From NCBI GenBank assembly GCA_964537685.1, contig CAZICM010000033.1, positions 41,859 through 105,858 of the forward strand: DNA of 64,000 nt. Direction: 5' to 3'. The DNA comes from CAZICM01 sp964537685. GTDB lineage: Bacteria; Myxococcota_A; Polyangia; Polyangiales; Polyangiaceae. The first letter of the stretch is position 1; each line of letters begins with the position of its first letter. The notes beneath the pieces are model-generated. The model worked only from the letters and a program-made list of their open reading frames with translations, was not told the DNA's origin and ran no database searches. Below, piece after piece: positions 43,546 to 52,191 of this stretch. Both the position numbers and the translations under genes were made by a program.

Positions 43546-45243
43546 ATGCTGGATGTGAACCTCGTCCCCATAGGCATCGACGATTTTGGCCGTCTGCGCA
43601 GGCGCGGGCTTTACTACATCGACAAAACCTGGCTGATAAAAAAGCTGATCGACAAGCTTGGCGCCGATGTCTTTTTATTTCCGAGGCCGAGGCGCTTTGG
43701 CAAGACGCTGGCGATGACGATGCTGCGGTCTTTTTTTGAAAAGACGGACGAGCCTAGGAGCGCATGGTTTGAGGGGCTATCGATTTGGGAGGCGGGGCCT
43801 GAATACCGAAAGCATTTTCAGCAATATCCGGTCATTTATTTGACGCTGAAGGATGTGAAGGAGCAAAGCGCCGAAGGATTTTTTGCAACGCTGAAGAGGC
43901 GGCTGTCTGATTTGTTTGCCGGGCACCGGGCCTTGCTCGATAGAGATGTATTGAACCCAGAAGAACGGGAGCGTTTTCATGCGGTATTGCATGAGCGTGC
44001 GACAATGGGGCATTATGAGGATGCCCTGTTCGATTTATGTAGTTATTTGCACCGGGCATACGGCAAGCATGTGGTTTTGTTAATCGACGAATACGACACC
44101 CCTATTCATGAAGCCTATTTAAATGGCTTTGCGGAACCGGTGCTCAATTTTTTTAGGCGCTTTCTGGGCAGTGCGCTAAAGGGCAATCCCTATTTATACA
44201 AGGCTGTGCTCACGGGTATTCTCCGTATCTCTAAAGAAAGCATTTTTAGCGATCTCAATAATATCAGCGTGTATTCGATACTCCACCCGGAGCACGCGGC
44301 GGCCTTTGGCTTTACCGAAAGCGAAACGCTGGAACTGCTTTCCCAGGCCGGCCTTTCAGATCGCATCGATACCGTGCGCGATTGGTACAATGGCTATGAA
44401 TTTGGGGGACAGGTGATGTACAATCCCTGGAGCCTTTTAAATTTTGTGGCGAATGGGGGTGTTGCCGAACCCTATTGGTTGAATACAAGCGCGAATTCGC
44501 TGATCAAAGAATCTTTGATGAGACACGCGGGCCGTGTGGGACCGGATTTGATGACGCTTTTATCCGGGGGAGAGGTCGATCGCATTGTGGAGGAGAATAC
44601 GGCGCTCGGGGATTTGGAGTTTGATGAGGATGCGCTCTTTAGTTTATTGGCCTTTGCCGGTTATTTAAGGGTAAAGCGGGTGCCCGGCTTCGAACACAAC
44701 CGATTCCGGGTCAGCATACCCAACCGGGAAGTGCGGCATGTGTATGCCTCTACCTTTCAGATATGGCTGAAGCGAGGGCTAATGAAGCAGGGCGGGCAGG
44801 TGGATACGCTGCTTTCCGGCCTGCTGATGGGCGATGCGGCTTTGGTCGAAATGCAATTGCAGCGTTTGGCGCTGGCCACTTTTTCTTATCACGATACAGC
44901 GTTGCCAAATCCAGAAAAGTTTTATCATGGTTTTATCCTCGGTTTATTGACAACGCTCGAGCCTTCTTACCGGGTGCGGAGCAATAGGGAATCGGGATAT
45001 GGCTGCCCCAATGTGCTGATTTTGCCAACTGAAAAAGGCAAGCCGGCCGTCGTGCTGGAATTAAAAGTGGTATATCCAAACCGGCAGAGCCTGCAGGATG
45101 CGCTTGTGGAAGGCGAGGCGCAGATGAGGGCGAAAAGCTATAGCACCGAACTCGACGCGGCGGGCGCGGCACCGGTGGTGCGCATGGTTGTGGCCTTTGA
45201 TGGAAAGACCGTTGTTGTCAAGAAAGTGGAAGGCATAGGATGA
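43546..45243 (+). CDS. AAA-ATPase-like / PD-(D/E)XK nuclease-like protein
   Basis: 565 residues. N-terminal AAA-ATPase-like domain: PIGIDDFGRLRRRGLYYIDKT and a Walker A region FLFPRPRRFGKTLAM, Walker B VVLLIDEYDTPIHEAY. The C-terminal ~100 residues hold a nuclease-like fold with AVVLELKVVYPNRQSLQDAL, giving the E-x-K of PD-(D/E)XK enzymes. This two-domain family is abundant and often expanded in Bacteroidetes and myxobacteria; its role is not known, with suggestions ranging from defence to mobile-element functions. Its stop overlaps the ATP-grasp gene start by 4 bp. Confidence 0.88.
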   Translation: MLDVNLVPIGIDDFGRLRRRGLYYIDKTWLIKKLIDKLGADVFLFPRPRRFGKTLAMTMLRSFFEKTDEPRSAWFEGLSIWEAGPEYRKHFQQYPVIYLTLKDVKEQSAEGFFATLKRRLSDLFAGHRALLDRDVLNPEERERFHAVLHERATMGHYEDALFDLCSYLHRAYGKHVVLLIDEYDTPIHEAYLNGFAEPVLNFFRRFLGSALKGNPYLYKAVLTGILRISKESIFSDLNNISVYSILHPEHAAAFGFTESETLELLSQAGLSDRIDTVRDWYNGYEFGGQVMYNPWSLLNFVANGGVAEPYWLNTSANSLIKESLMRHAGRVGPDLMTLLSGGEVDRIVEENTALGDLEFDEDALFSLLAFAGYLRVKRVPGFEHNRFRVSIPNREVRHVYASTFQIWLKRGLMKQGGQVDTLLSGLLMGDAALVEMQLQRLALATFSYHDTALPNPEKFYHGFILGLLTTLEPSYRVRSNRESGYGCPNVLILPTEKGKPAVVLELKVVYPNRQSLQDALVEGEAQMRAKSYSTELDAAGAAPVVRMVVAFDGKTVVVKKVEGIG

Positions 45244-46253
45244 AGATTGCTTTCACGCATAACCTTCGAAAGAGCGCTTCTATCGAGGAGGCCGAATTCG
45301 ATAATCCAGAAACGGTCGATGCTATCGCCAAGGCGCTTGAGGCGGGAGGCCATGAGGTGATTCGTATGGATATCAGCGAATCGCCCGCCGGATGGATCGA
45401 GCGTTTACATAGCGGGAAGCCGGATTTGGTCTTTAATACGGCCGAGGGCAAGAGGGGAAGGGCCAGGGAAGCGCTTGCGCCGGCGCTCTTTGAGGATATG
45501 AATCTGCCTTTTACGGGGAGCGATGCCTATACGCTGGTGATTACGCTGGATAAGTGGCTGACCAAGTTAATCGTGGCTTCGCGGGGTATTCCCTGCCCCA
45601 GGGGCGAGCTGATTGGGGCCGGGGATTTGCCGCGTATCCGGGAAGAGGGCGTGGGGATTGCCTTTCCGCTCTTTGCCAAGCCGAATTTCGAAGGTTCTTC
45701 AAAGGGAATCGATAGCAAGAGCGTTATTTTTACAAAGGACGGGCTCGATACCTCGCTATCCAGGCTGCTCGCGCAATTCCCCGAGGGGATTCTGGTCGAA
45801 GAGTTTATCCAGGGCCGGGATATTGCGGTAGGATTTATCGATGGCCTGGGCGAGGGCGGTGTGCTCTGCCCCGTCGAATATACAAGGCAAAAGCGGGATG
45901 AAAGCGCTTCCGGGCAATTTAATATTTATGACTATGCCCATAAAAATACAGAACTGAGCGATGATATCGGGTTAAAATGCCCGGCCGATGTTCCGCCGCA
46001 AACAATGGCATTGCTCAAAACCTATACAGCCAAGGTCAATCATGCCTTGGGAATCCGGGACTTAAGCCGCTGCGATTTTAGAGTGGATGGCGAGGGGCGC
46101 GTGTTTTTTCTGGAGATCAATGCGCTGCCTTCGCTGGAACCGGGTGCGGGGCTGTTTGCGGCTTCCCAATCGCTTGGCCTGTCCTATGCACAAACCATTG
46201 AGGCCGTCGTTGCTTCAGCGCGGCGCCGCTATTCTTCGAGAGGTGTTACATGA
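45240..46253 (+). CDS. ATP-grasp ligase (D-Ala-D-Ala ligase-like)
   Basis: 337 residues. Layout of D-alanine-D-alanine ligase-like ATP-grasp enzymes: LVFNTAEGKRGRAREALAPALFE, DLPFTGS-type segment, FPLFAKPNFEGSSKGI (ATP-binding loop), EGILVEEFIQGRDIAVGF, then RCDFRVDGEGRVFFLEINALPSL with the magnesium ligands. The cell-wall ddl gene is usually near mur or fts genes, which are absent here, so a role in making a non-wall peptide or amide is more likely. Coupled by 4-bp overlaps to the AAA/nuclease gene before and the DmpA-type peptidase gene after. Confidence 0.9.
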   Translation: MKIAFTHNLRKSASIEEAEFDNPETVDAIAKALEAGGHEVIRMDISESPAGWIERLHSGKPDLVFNTAEGKRGRAREALAPALFEDMNLPFTGSDAYTLVITLDKWLTKLIVASRGIPCPRGELIGAGDLPRIREEGVGIAFPLFAKPNFEGSSKGIDSKSVIFTKDGLDTSLSRLLAQFPEGILVEEFIQGRDIAVGFIDGLGEGGVLCPVEYTRQKRDESASGQFNIYDYAHKNTELSDDIGLKCPADVPPQTMALLKTYTAKVNHALGIRDLSRCDFRVDGEGRVFFLEINALPSLEPGAGLFAASQSLGLSYAQTIEAVVASARRRYSSRGVT

Positions 46254-47419
46254 ATATGCGCAAAAGCGATAAGCTTGGCGATGCAGGCATGCCTTCGCGC
46301 AAACGCCTTCGCGACTTGGGAATTTCGATTGGGCGCTTTCCCACGGGGCCTTTAAATGCGATTACCGATGTGAGCGGGGTTTTGGTGGGGCATACGACCC
46401 TTATCGAGGGCGAAGGAGTGCTGATTCCAGGCAAAGGTCCGGTGCGGGCGGGCGTGACGGCGATTTTGCCTACGCAGCGTATGTTTTACGATCGGGTGAT
46501 CGCTGGCTCTTTTGTGTTGAATGGCGCGGGCGAGGTGTCGGGACTCACACAGGTGCAGGAGTGGGGGCTATTGGAGACGCCGATTCTGCTCACCAATACG
46601 ATGTCCGTCGGAAAGGTGAGCGATGCGACCGTCAAGTGGATGACCCGGCATTTCCCTGGGATCGGCACGACCTGGGATGTGGTCATCCCTGTGGTGGGAG
46701 AGTGCGATGATTCGTTCTTAAATGATGCGGTGGGGAGGCATATTCGCTCAGAGCATGTGTACTTGGCGATTGAGAAAGCCAGCCATGGTCCCGTGGCCGA
46801 AGGCTCGGTGGGAGCGGGCACGGGCATGGTCACCTGCGATTTAAAGGGAGGCATTGGAACGGCCTCGCGGAAGATTGTAGCCGATGGGGGAGTTCATTAT
46901 ACGATTGGGGTCTTGGTGCTTTCCAATTTTGGACGCCTGCCCGATTTAAGAGCCGATGGAGTACCGATTGGACAGATCTTAGAGCCTGAGTTTACGCATG
47001 TGGCCAAGCGCACTCAAAGTTATGGTTCGATTATTTGCGTGGTGGCCACGGATGCACCGCTCTTGCAGCATCAACTCAATCGGCTTGCCAAACGGGCGGC
47101 GCTGGGCATAGGGCGCACGGGAAGTTATGCGGCGCATGGCTCGGGTGAAATTGTGATTGCGTTTTCGACGGCCAATACCGTGCCGCGCGAGAGCGAAAGC
47201 ATGACGGCAAAGCTGAATCTTATGCTCGATCCAAGCCTAAACGATGCCTATCAAGCCGTGATTGAGGCGGCCGAGGAAGCGATATTGAATTCGCTGTGCA
47301 TGGCGGGACCGATGACGGGTCAAGCGGGAAACTTTGCGCCCGCGCTGCCTTTGGATCGCTTTGTGGAGATTATGGCGCATTACCGGGCGGCGTATACAGC
47401 CTCTTTTAAGCCCATATAA
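46250..47419 (+). CDS. DmpA-family (P1/S58) aminopeptidase
   Basis: 389 residues. These N-terminal-nucleophile enzymes release N-terminal L- or D-amino acids or beta-amino acids, and mature by self-cleavage. The cleavage site is visible: SYGSIICVVATDAPLL, where Gly259-Ser260 would be cut and Ser260 becomes the nucleophile. Other landmarks: ITDVSGVLVGHTT near the N-terminus, GAGTGMVTCDLKGGIGTASR, and HGSGEIVIAFSTAN. No signal peptide, so cytoplasmic. ATP-grasp gene plus peptidase gene suggests synthesis and turnover of one short peptide. Confidence 0.92.
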   Translation: MNMRKSDKLGDAGMPSRKRLRDLGISIGRFPTGPLNAITDVSGVLVGHTTLIEGEGVLIPGKGPVRAGVTAILPTQRMFYDRVIAGSFVLNGAGEVSGLTQVQEWGLLETPILLTNTMSVGKVSDATVKWMTRHFPGIGTTWDVVIPVVGECDDSFLNDAVGRHIRSEHVYLAIEKASHGPVAEGSVGAGTGMVTCDLKGGIGTASRKIVADGGVHYTIGVLVLSNFGRLPDLRADGVPIGQILEPEFTHVAKRTQSYGSIICVVATDAPLLQHQLNRLAKRAALGIGRTGSYAAHGSGEIVIAFSTANTVPRESESMTAKLNLMLDPSLNDAYQAVIEAAEEAILNSLCMAGPMTGQAGNFAPALPLDRFVEIMAHYRAAYTASFKPI

Positions 47420-47478
47420 AAATGCTTTACAAAACAGTTTAAAACGGCGCGGGGATGTTTTAGAGTCCGGAGCGGATT

Positions 47479-49347
47479 ATGGTTTCGATGAAAACACTCG
47501 CCGGAATGCGGATTTTTACGGGCGCCACCGCGGGTTTGGCGCTCATCGCGCACGCGGCTTTTGCCGTAGCGCAAAATCCAAACAAAGCCGCGCTGCCTGT
47601 GCCCGAGCCGCCCGCTCCGGCTCCGGCAGCCGCACCCCAGCCGGCGCCCACCGCAGCGAGCGCCCCCGCTCCGGCGTCTCCATCCAAAACGGAAGGCGAA
47701 GGCGAAAGCAACGAGCCGACGGAAGAACAGCGCGAGCAGGCGCGCGTGCGCTTTGAACGGGGCGTTTTGCTCTTGCGCCAGGAAGCTTATGCGCCGGCGC
47801 TGGCCGAATTTTTAGAATCCCGCAAGCTGTATCCGACACGCTCGGCGACCAACAACGCGGCGATCGTGCTGCGCAAGTTAAATCGCTATGATGAAGCGCT
47901 GGATATGTTTGAGACGCTGCTTCGCGATTTTAAAGTGCCCGATGCCGATAGGGATTTGGCGCAGCGGTATATTGCCGAGCTGCGCGGACTTGTGGGCACT
48001 GTCGATATTTCGGGGGCGGAGCCGGGCGCATCGATTGTGGTGGGCGGCGAGGGGCGCGGTGAATATCCTCCGGTGAAACCGATACGGGTGGCGGCGGGCA
48101 CGCATGTGGTCCGTATTTTTAAAGAGGGTTTTGAACCGTTTGAGACACGCATCGACGTGGCGGGCGGCCAGACGACGGCGCTATCATTGAAGAAGATGCA
48201 AGCGCTCACTTCGTCGGGAAAGCTTCGGGTAACGGAGCGGACGGGCCAGAGCGTAGACGTGGTGGTGGACAACGTGGTGGTGGGAAAGGCTCCTTGGGAA
48301 GGGCGCCTGTCCACAGGAAGCCATACGGTCGTGCTGCGGGGCGAGGGCAAGCTCGGGACACAGCCTAGTTTAGCGCTCATCAAAGGGCAGGAACTGACGG
48401 CGCTAACCTTGCTGGCGGAAGACTTGGATGCTTCGCTCCGGGTGGAGCCGACGCCTCCGGGGGCGAGTGTTTGGATTAATTCGGTGAATGTGGGCAATGG
48501 GGTATGGCTGGGGCGATTAAAGTCTGGGCGGCACCGGGTAGAAGTAAAATCCGAAGGCTTTTTGCCTGTGGCGAAGACGGTAACGCTCGGCAAGGGGCAA
48601 AGGGAAAATGTAACCATCAGCCTAGAGCGGGACGAAGACGCGCCTTTATGGAGAAAGCCATCCAAGGTATTTTTTGATGGGGGCATTTCATTTTTAGCGG
48701 CGCCTAGCTTAAGCGGAGACGTATCCGGGGGCTGCGTGGACGCCTGCGAGCGGGATTTAGGGAGTGGAGGACTGTTAACGGCGCAAGGCGGATACGAGCT
48801 GGGTTCTGGGCTGGGTTTTGGTATACAGCTTGGAGGCATGGTCTTATCCCAAGACATCCGAAACCGGACGACGGCCTTCACACCGGTGGGATATCCCTCG
48901 CCCCTGGTGGGAACAGCGGACGACTCGCTCTTTTTATCGGGATTTATGGCGGGCGGACTCATTGCCTATCATTTTGGAGAGCGCTTTCCGCTCACCTTTC
49001 GAACGGGCGTGGGAGCGATGTTTGGACAAGTGCAAAGCGTTCGGCAGGGCTCGTTCCGGGACAGCGGAGGGGCCTTATTTGAAGCGGATCGGGCCGAGGA
49101 CAGCCCATCGGTGACGGCGGTATTTGTAACGCCCGAAGCGAGAATTGGCTATAAAGTGACGGCTCATTGGGAAGTATCGCTTGGGGTTTCGGGCATGCTC
49201 TTAATCGTAACGGGGCAGCCCCGGTGGAACCGGACCATTGAGCTAAAAGCCGGGCGGGATGGCATCGGGACCTATCCCAATGATGCGCTCTTGGGGGATA
49301 ATGTGCTGATGTTCGCACCTGGGATCAATGCGCGCTACGATTACTAA
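47479..49347 (+). CDS. Envelope protein with TPR-like and PEGA domains
   Basis: 622 residues. Signal peptide TGATAGLALIAHAAFAVAQ, a Pro/Ala-rich spacer, a TPR-like pair (RVRFERGVLLLRQEAYAPALAEFLESRKLY and RYDEALDMFETLLRDF), then at least two PEGA units (GTHVVRIFKEGFEPFETRI, and PGASVWINSVNVGNGVW with HRVEVKSEGFLPV). The C-terminal ~200 residues are beta-strand rich, like an outer-membrane barrel: repeated alternations such as FGIQLGGMVLSQDI and FNARYDY-type end (GINARYDY, terminal aromatic). Probably outer membrane, with PEGA domains in the periplasm. Its stop overlaps the next gene by 20 bp. Confidence 0.78.
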   Translation: MVSMKTLAGMRIFTGATAGLALIAHAAFAVAQNPNKAALPVPEPPAPAPAAAPQPAPTAASAPAPASPSKTEGEGESNEPTEEQREQARVRFERGVLLLRQEAYAPALAEFLESRKLYPTRSATNNAAIVLRKLNRYDEALDMFETLLRDFKVPDADRDLAQRYIAELRGLVGTVDISGAEPGASIVVGGEGRGEYPPVKPIRVAAGTHVVRIFKEGFEPFETRIDVAGGQTTALSLKKMQALTSSGKLRVTERTGQSVDVVVDNVVVGKAPWEGRLSTGSHTVVLRGEGKLGTQPSLALIKGQELTALTLLAEDLDASLRVEPTPPGASVWINSVNVGNGVWLGRLKSGRHRVEVKSEGFLPVAKTVTLGKGQRENVTISLERDEDAPLWRKPSKVFFDGGISFLAAPSLSGDVSGGCVDACERDLGSGGLLTAQGGYELGSGLGFGIQLGGMVLSQDIRNRTTAFTPVGYPSPLVGTADDSLFLSGFMAGGLIAYHFGERFPLTFRTGVGAMFGQVQSVRQGSFRDSGGALFEADRAEDSPSVTAVFVTPEARIGYKVTAHWEVSLGVSGMLLIVTGQPRWNRTIELKAGRDGIGTYPNDALLGDNVLMFAPGINARYDY

Positions 49348-50551
49348 AACCCAACGCATCAAGCCTGTTTTCGATGGGGGTACACTCACCCCGCGGGCGG
49401 CATTGCTCCTTGCACTTCTTGTTGCTCCCATCGCTTGTGGACATCCTCCCGCCCCCGTGCACCCGCCTGCGCCGGCCCCCTTGCCCCATGCCTCGGAGGA
49501 CCATTTCGCCGTGGCCATCGCCGGATTTGAACATGATCCCGATGAAAACCACGACGGCATCGGCGATATTGGCGCCGCTTATCTACAATCTCTCCGCGCC
49601 TTGGGTCCAGAAATCCTTCAGATCCACCAGCCCCTTCCCCAAGCGCCGCCGAACCAAGGCACCGATCCCGCCTATGCGGCCCACGAGCAAGCGCGGGCAT
49701 GGCTTGAGCGGATGGACGCTCATGTGCTGATCTGGGGACAAGTCGCGCCCGAGGCAACTGGCCAAGTCTTGCATTTGCATCTCACGGGCACACGGGATGC
49801 CGATGGAGGAAGCGCATATCCTTTAGCCCAGGATCTACATATTCCCGCCGCCTCGGCGGCCCTGCTCTTGCCCGCCGTACAGATGACCATTGCGGCGGAG
49901 GCGGGCGGCCACGAGGAACTGGAAGGCCGGGATGTGCGGGCTCAACTGGGTTCGCTGATTGAGCGGGTGGAGGCGTTATCGGGCGCTTCGGGGCCGCCGA
50001 TGTCTTCGCTCCTGGGATATGCGATGCACGCGCATGGAGCAGGCTCTGGAGGTCTTTCGTTTCTCCAGCGGGCCGAACAGAAATGGATGACGGCAGGAGC
50101 GAGGGAACAGCGCGCGGAGCACCCGGTAGCGTGGTCCTTGATACAAGCGGCACGGGGGAGTGTATTGATAGATATGGATGCGATAGAGCCAGACACCGGA
50201 AAACTGCGGCAGGCGGAGGGGCTGTACCGATTGGCCTTAGAAGAAGGCACCCGGGAGCGGGTCCCCTTGGATTGGGCCCATACGCAGAATCACTTAGGGC
50301 GGCTCTACCGGCGTTTGGCAGAGCGGCTGCATGAAAAGGACTGGCTATGCAAGGCCGTGGATGCGCATCACCAGGCTTCGGCGATAAGCTTTGACGGGGA
50401 TGTCCCGCGCTACATGGATGTATCGCTACGGGGCATTCAGCGAAATTTAGAGGATTTGGCGAAGGATTTGCCTGCGGGCGAGAAGCCGGCATGCATACCG
50501 CCGCTGGATGAGGGGCTGTGGCGGACTTTTTTGGCGGGAGAGGGGAAGTAG
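49328..50551 (+). CDS. Lipoprotein with N-terminal FGGY-like/CsgG-like and TPR-like helices, unassigned
   Basis: 407 residues. Signal LTPRAALLLALLVAPIAC with lipobox, then a Pro/His-rich spacer. A middle alpha/beta segment (FAVAIAGFEHDPDENHDGIGDIGAAYLQSLRALG) includes a string that looks like a calcium-binding D-x-N-x-D-G loop and then HVLIWGQVAPEATGQVLHLHL; this pattern recalls envelope proteins that assemble from surface polysaccharide or curli-like export lipoproteins but no family was secured. The C-terminal half is helical and TPR-like (RQAEGLYRLALEEGTRERV, QNHLGRLYRRLAERLHE). Start overlaps the PEGA-protein gene by 20 bp. The 3' end abuts the duplicated DUF1016 segment. Treat as an unknown lipoprotein. 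Confidence 0.65.
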   Translation: MRATITKTQRIKPVFDGGTLTPRAALLLALLVAPIACGHPPAPVHPPAPAPLPHASEDHFAVAIAGFEHDPDENHDGIGDIGAAYLQSLRALGPEILQIHQPLPQAPPNQGTDPAYAAHEQARAWLERMDAHVLIWGQVAPEATGQVLHLHLTGTRDADGGSAYPLAQDLHIPAASAALLLPAVQMTIAAEAGGHEELEGRDVRAQLGSLIERVEALSGASGPPMSSLLGYAMHAHGAGSGGLSFLQRAEQKWMTAGAREQRAEHPVAWSLIQAARGSVLIDMDAIEPDTGKLRQAEGLYRLALEEGTRERVPLDWAHTQNHLGRLYRRLAERLHEKDWLCKAVDAHHQASAISFDGDVPRYMDVSLRGIQRNLEDLAKDLPAGEKPACIPPLDEGLWRTFLAGEGK

Positions 50552-51354
50552 CCTTCCGGCCCTTCTAACCCTTCTGGACCCCGCTGTCTCGCTGCTTTTA
50601 TCGCCTCGTGCAGCTTCTTCTCCAAAAGCTCCTTCGGCAATATCTTTAGCCAATACGATGCCACCCTGATGCCACTCTTCTCCAGCTCCATCAGCTCTAT
50701 CGTCTCCCGCTTCGCACCCGCACACAAAATCAATCCAATCGGCGGCTCCTCCCCAGAGTGTACATCATGCTTTCCCAGCCACCGCAAATACAACTCCATC
50801 TGCCCCTTATCCGAAGCTTGAAAATCCCCCAGCTTTAGCTCCACCGCCACCAATCGCCTCATCCCCCGGTGAAAAAACAATAGATCCAAATAATGATCGT
50901 CGTTGTCAATGGTGATGCGCTTCTGCCGCGCCACAAAGGTAAATCCAACCCCAAGCTCCAAAATAAATTGCTCAATCTCTCGTACAATCGCGTCTTCAAG
51001 GTCCTTCTCAATGTAACGATCATTCAACCCCAGAAAATCCAAGAGGTATGGATCTCGAAATACAAGATCCGGCGACAGCTTATTCTCCGTTCTCAGCGTT
51101 GAAATGGCATGCCGAATCGTTTCCTCGGGTTTCTTGGAAATGGCTGTCCGCTCAAAGAGCATCCCCTGAATCTTCTCTTGCAAGACCCGGGTGCTCCATC
51201 CTTCAAGGCGGCACATTTCCGCATAAAAATCGCGCTTTAGGCTGTCTTCGATGTAGATGATTTGGCGCAAATGTGTCCAGCTTAATTTTGCACTCAGTGC
51301 GTGCAAAATCTCTGGGTCGGGATACACCTCGGCAAAACGTATCATGGAGGCCAA
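50437..51354 (-). pseudogene. Truncated DUF1016 (YhcG) nuclease gene copy
   Basis: This frame lacks about the first 88 residues of the intact copy at 58789-59904. Over 50549-51399 it appears identical to 58790-59640 (offset 8241 bp). The PD-(D/E)XK nuclease half is complete, with HYLDLLFFHRG and VAVELKLGDF. Because the stop codon of the intact gene is not in the repeat, this copy reads on for about 38 residues antisense to the 49328 lipoprotein gene. An ATG at 51354 (MASMIRF) could still start a 305-residue product. Most likely a recombination remnant rather than a working gene. Confidence 0.85.
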
Positions 51355-51399
51355 ATTCCTGGCCGAAAAGCCTCGGCCATACTCGGCGCCCAGGTGTTT
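50549..51399. repeat. 851-bp direct repeat, copy 1
   Basis: It matches 58790-59640 base for base wherever compared, in the same orientation. The left border is TAGCC; the right border is CAGGTGTTT, after which the copies diverge completely. The lack of visible mismatches implies a recent duplication or ongoing gene conversion. The repeat pair brackets the DUF499, TA and DUF1156 genes. Confidence 0.9.
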
Positions 51400-52143
51400 G
51401 CAAGATTTTTTTCACGCATCCAATCTATTTGTTTCTATTTAAATCAAATTCATATCCAATTTCATCATAAAGGCATCCCCCAAGCCCCGAAAGGCAACGC
51501 GGCATCCGGCCCCTGCAAAATGATTGACATCCTAGAGAAATATACTCCTCCACCCCCCGAAGATGTCCCAACCCTCATGCACCAACTCGTCGCCTGGCTT
51601 CGAGAAGAATCCCCCATCCATCCCGTCCTCATCGCCGGCATTGCCCAATTCCAACTCGTCCACATCCACCCCTTCGTTGATGGAAATGGACGCTGCTCGC
51701 GCCTCCTCTCCACCCTCTGCCTCTATCGCGCGGGCTACGACTTCAAACGCCTCTTCACCCTCAGCGGATACTACGACCGCGATCGCCCCGCTTTCTATCA
51801 AGCCCTTCAAAGCGTGCGCCGCCAAAACATGGATCTCAGCGCATGGCTCGAGTTTTTTGTGCATGGATTTGCCACGCAACTCAGCGAAATAAAAAACCGG
51901 GGCGCCTCCGCCATACGCCGGGATATTCTCGTGCAAACCCACAAACTCAATGCCCGCCAAGTCATCGCCCTTGACCATCTGCTACGGGAATCCAGCATCG
52001 ATATTCAAATCTATGCGCAGGAATGCCCTGGAACAAGCCGCCGCACCCTTCAGCGCGATCTCGCGGACTTGGAGAAAAAAGGCTTAATCGCCCAAATAGG
52101 CGCAACCAATCTCCGAAGCTATGCGCTGATTCTCCCCAAATAA
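51400..52143 (+). pseudogene. Fic-domain protein, 5'-truncated
   Basis: The Fic AMP-transferase core is intact: FQLVHIHPFVDGNGRCSRLL contains H-P-F-x-x-G-N-G-R. It is preceded by PPPPEDVPTLM, the usual segment before the core, and followed by a helix bundle and a C-terminal winged-helix-like part (SRRTLQRDLADLEKKGLI). The N-terminal ~130 residues of normal Fic proteins are missing: the reading frame meets the 851-bp repeat border at 51400 after an AT-rich stretch. An ATG at 51520 could start a shortened 207-residue product. Confidence 0.75.
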
Positions 52144-52191
52144 TCCCCCTGCGCGAACTTGTGACAACTTGTGGCAACGTAAGCGAGAGCT

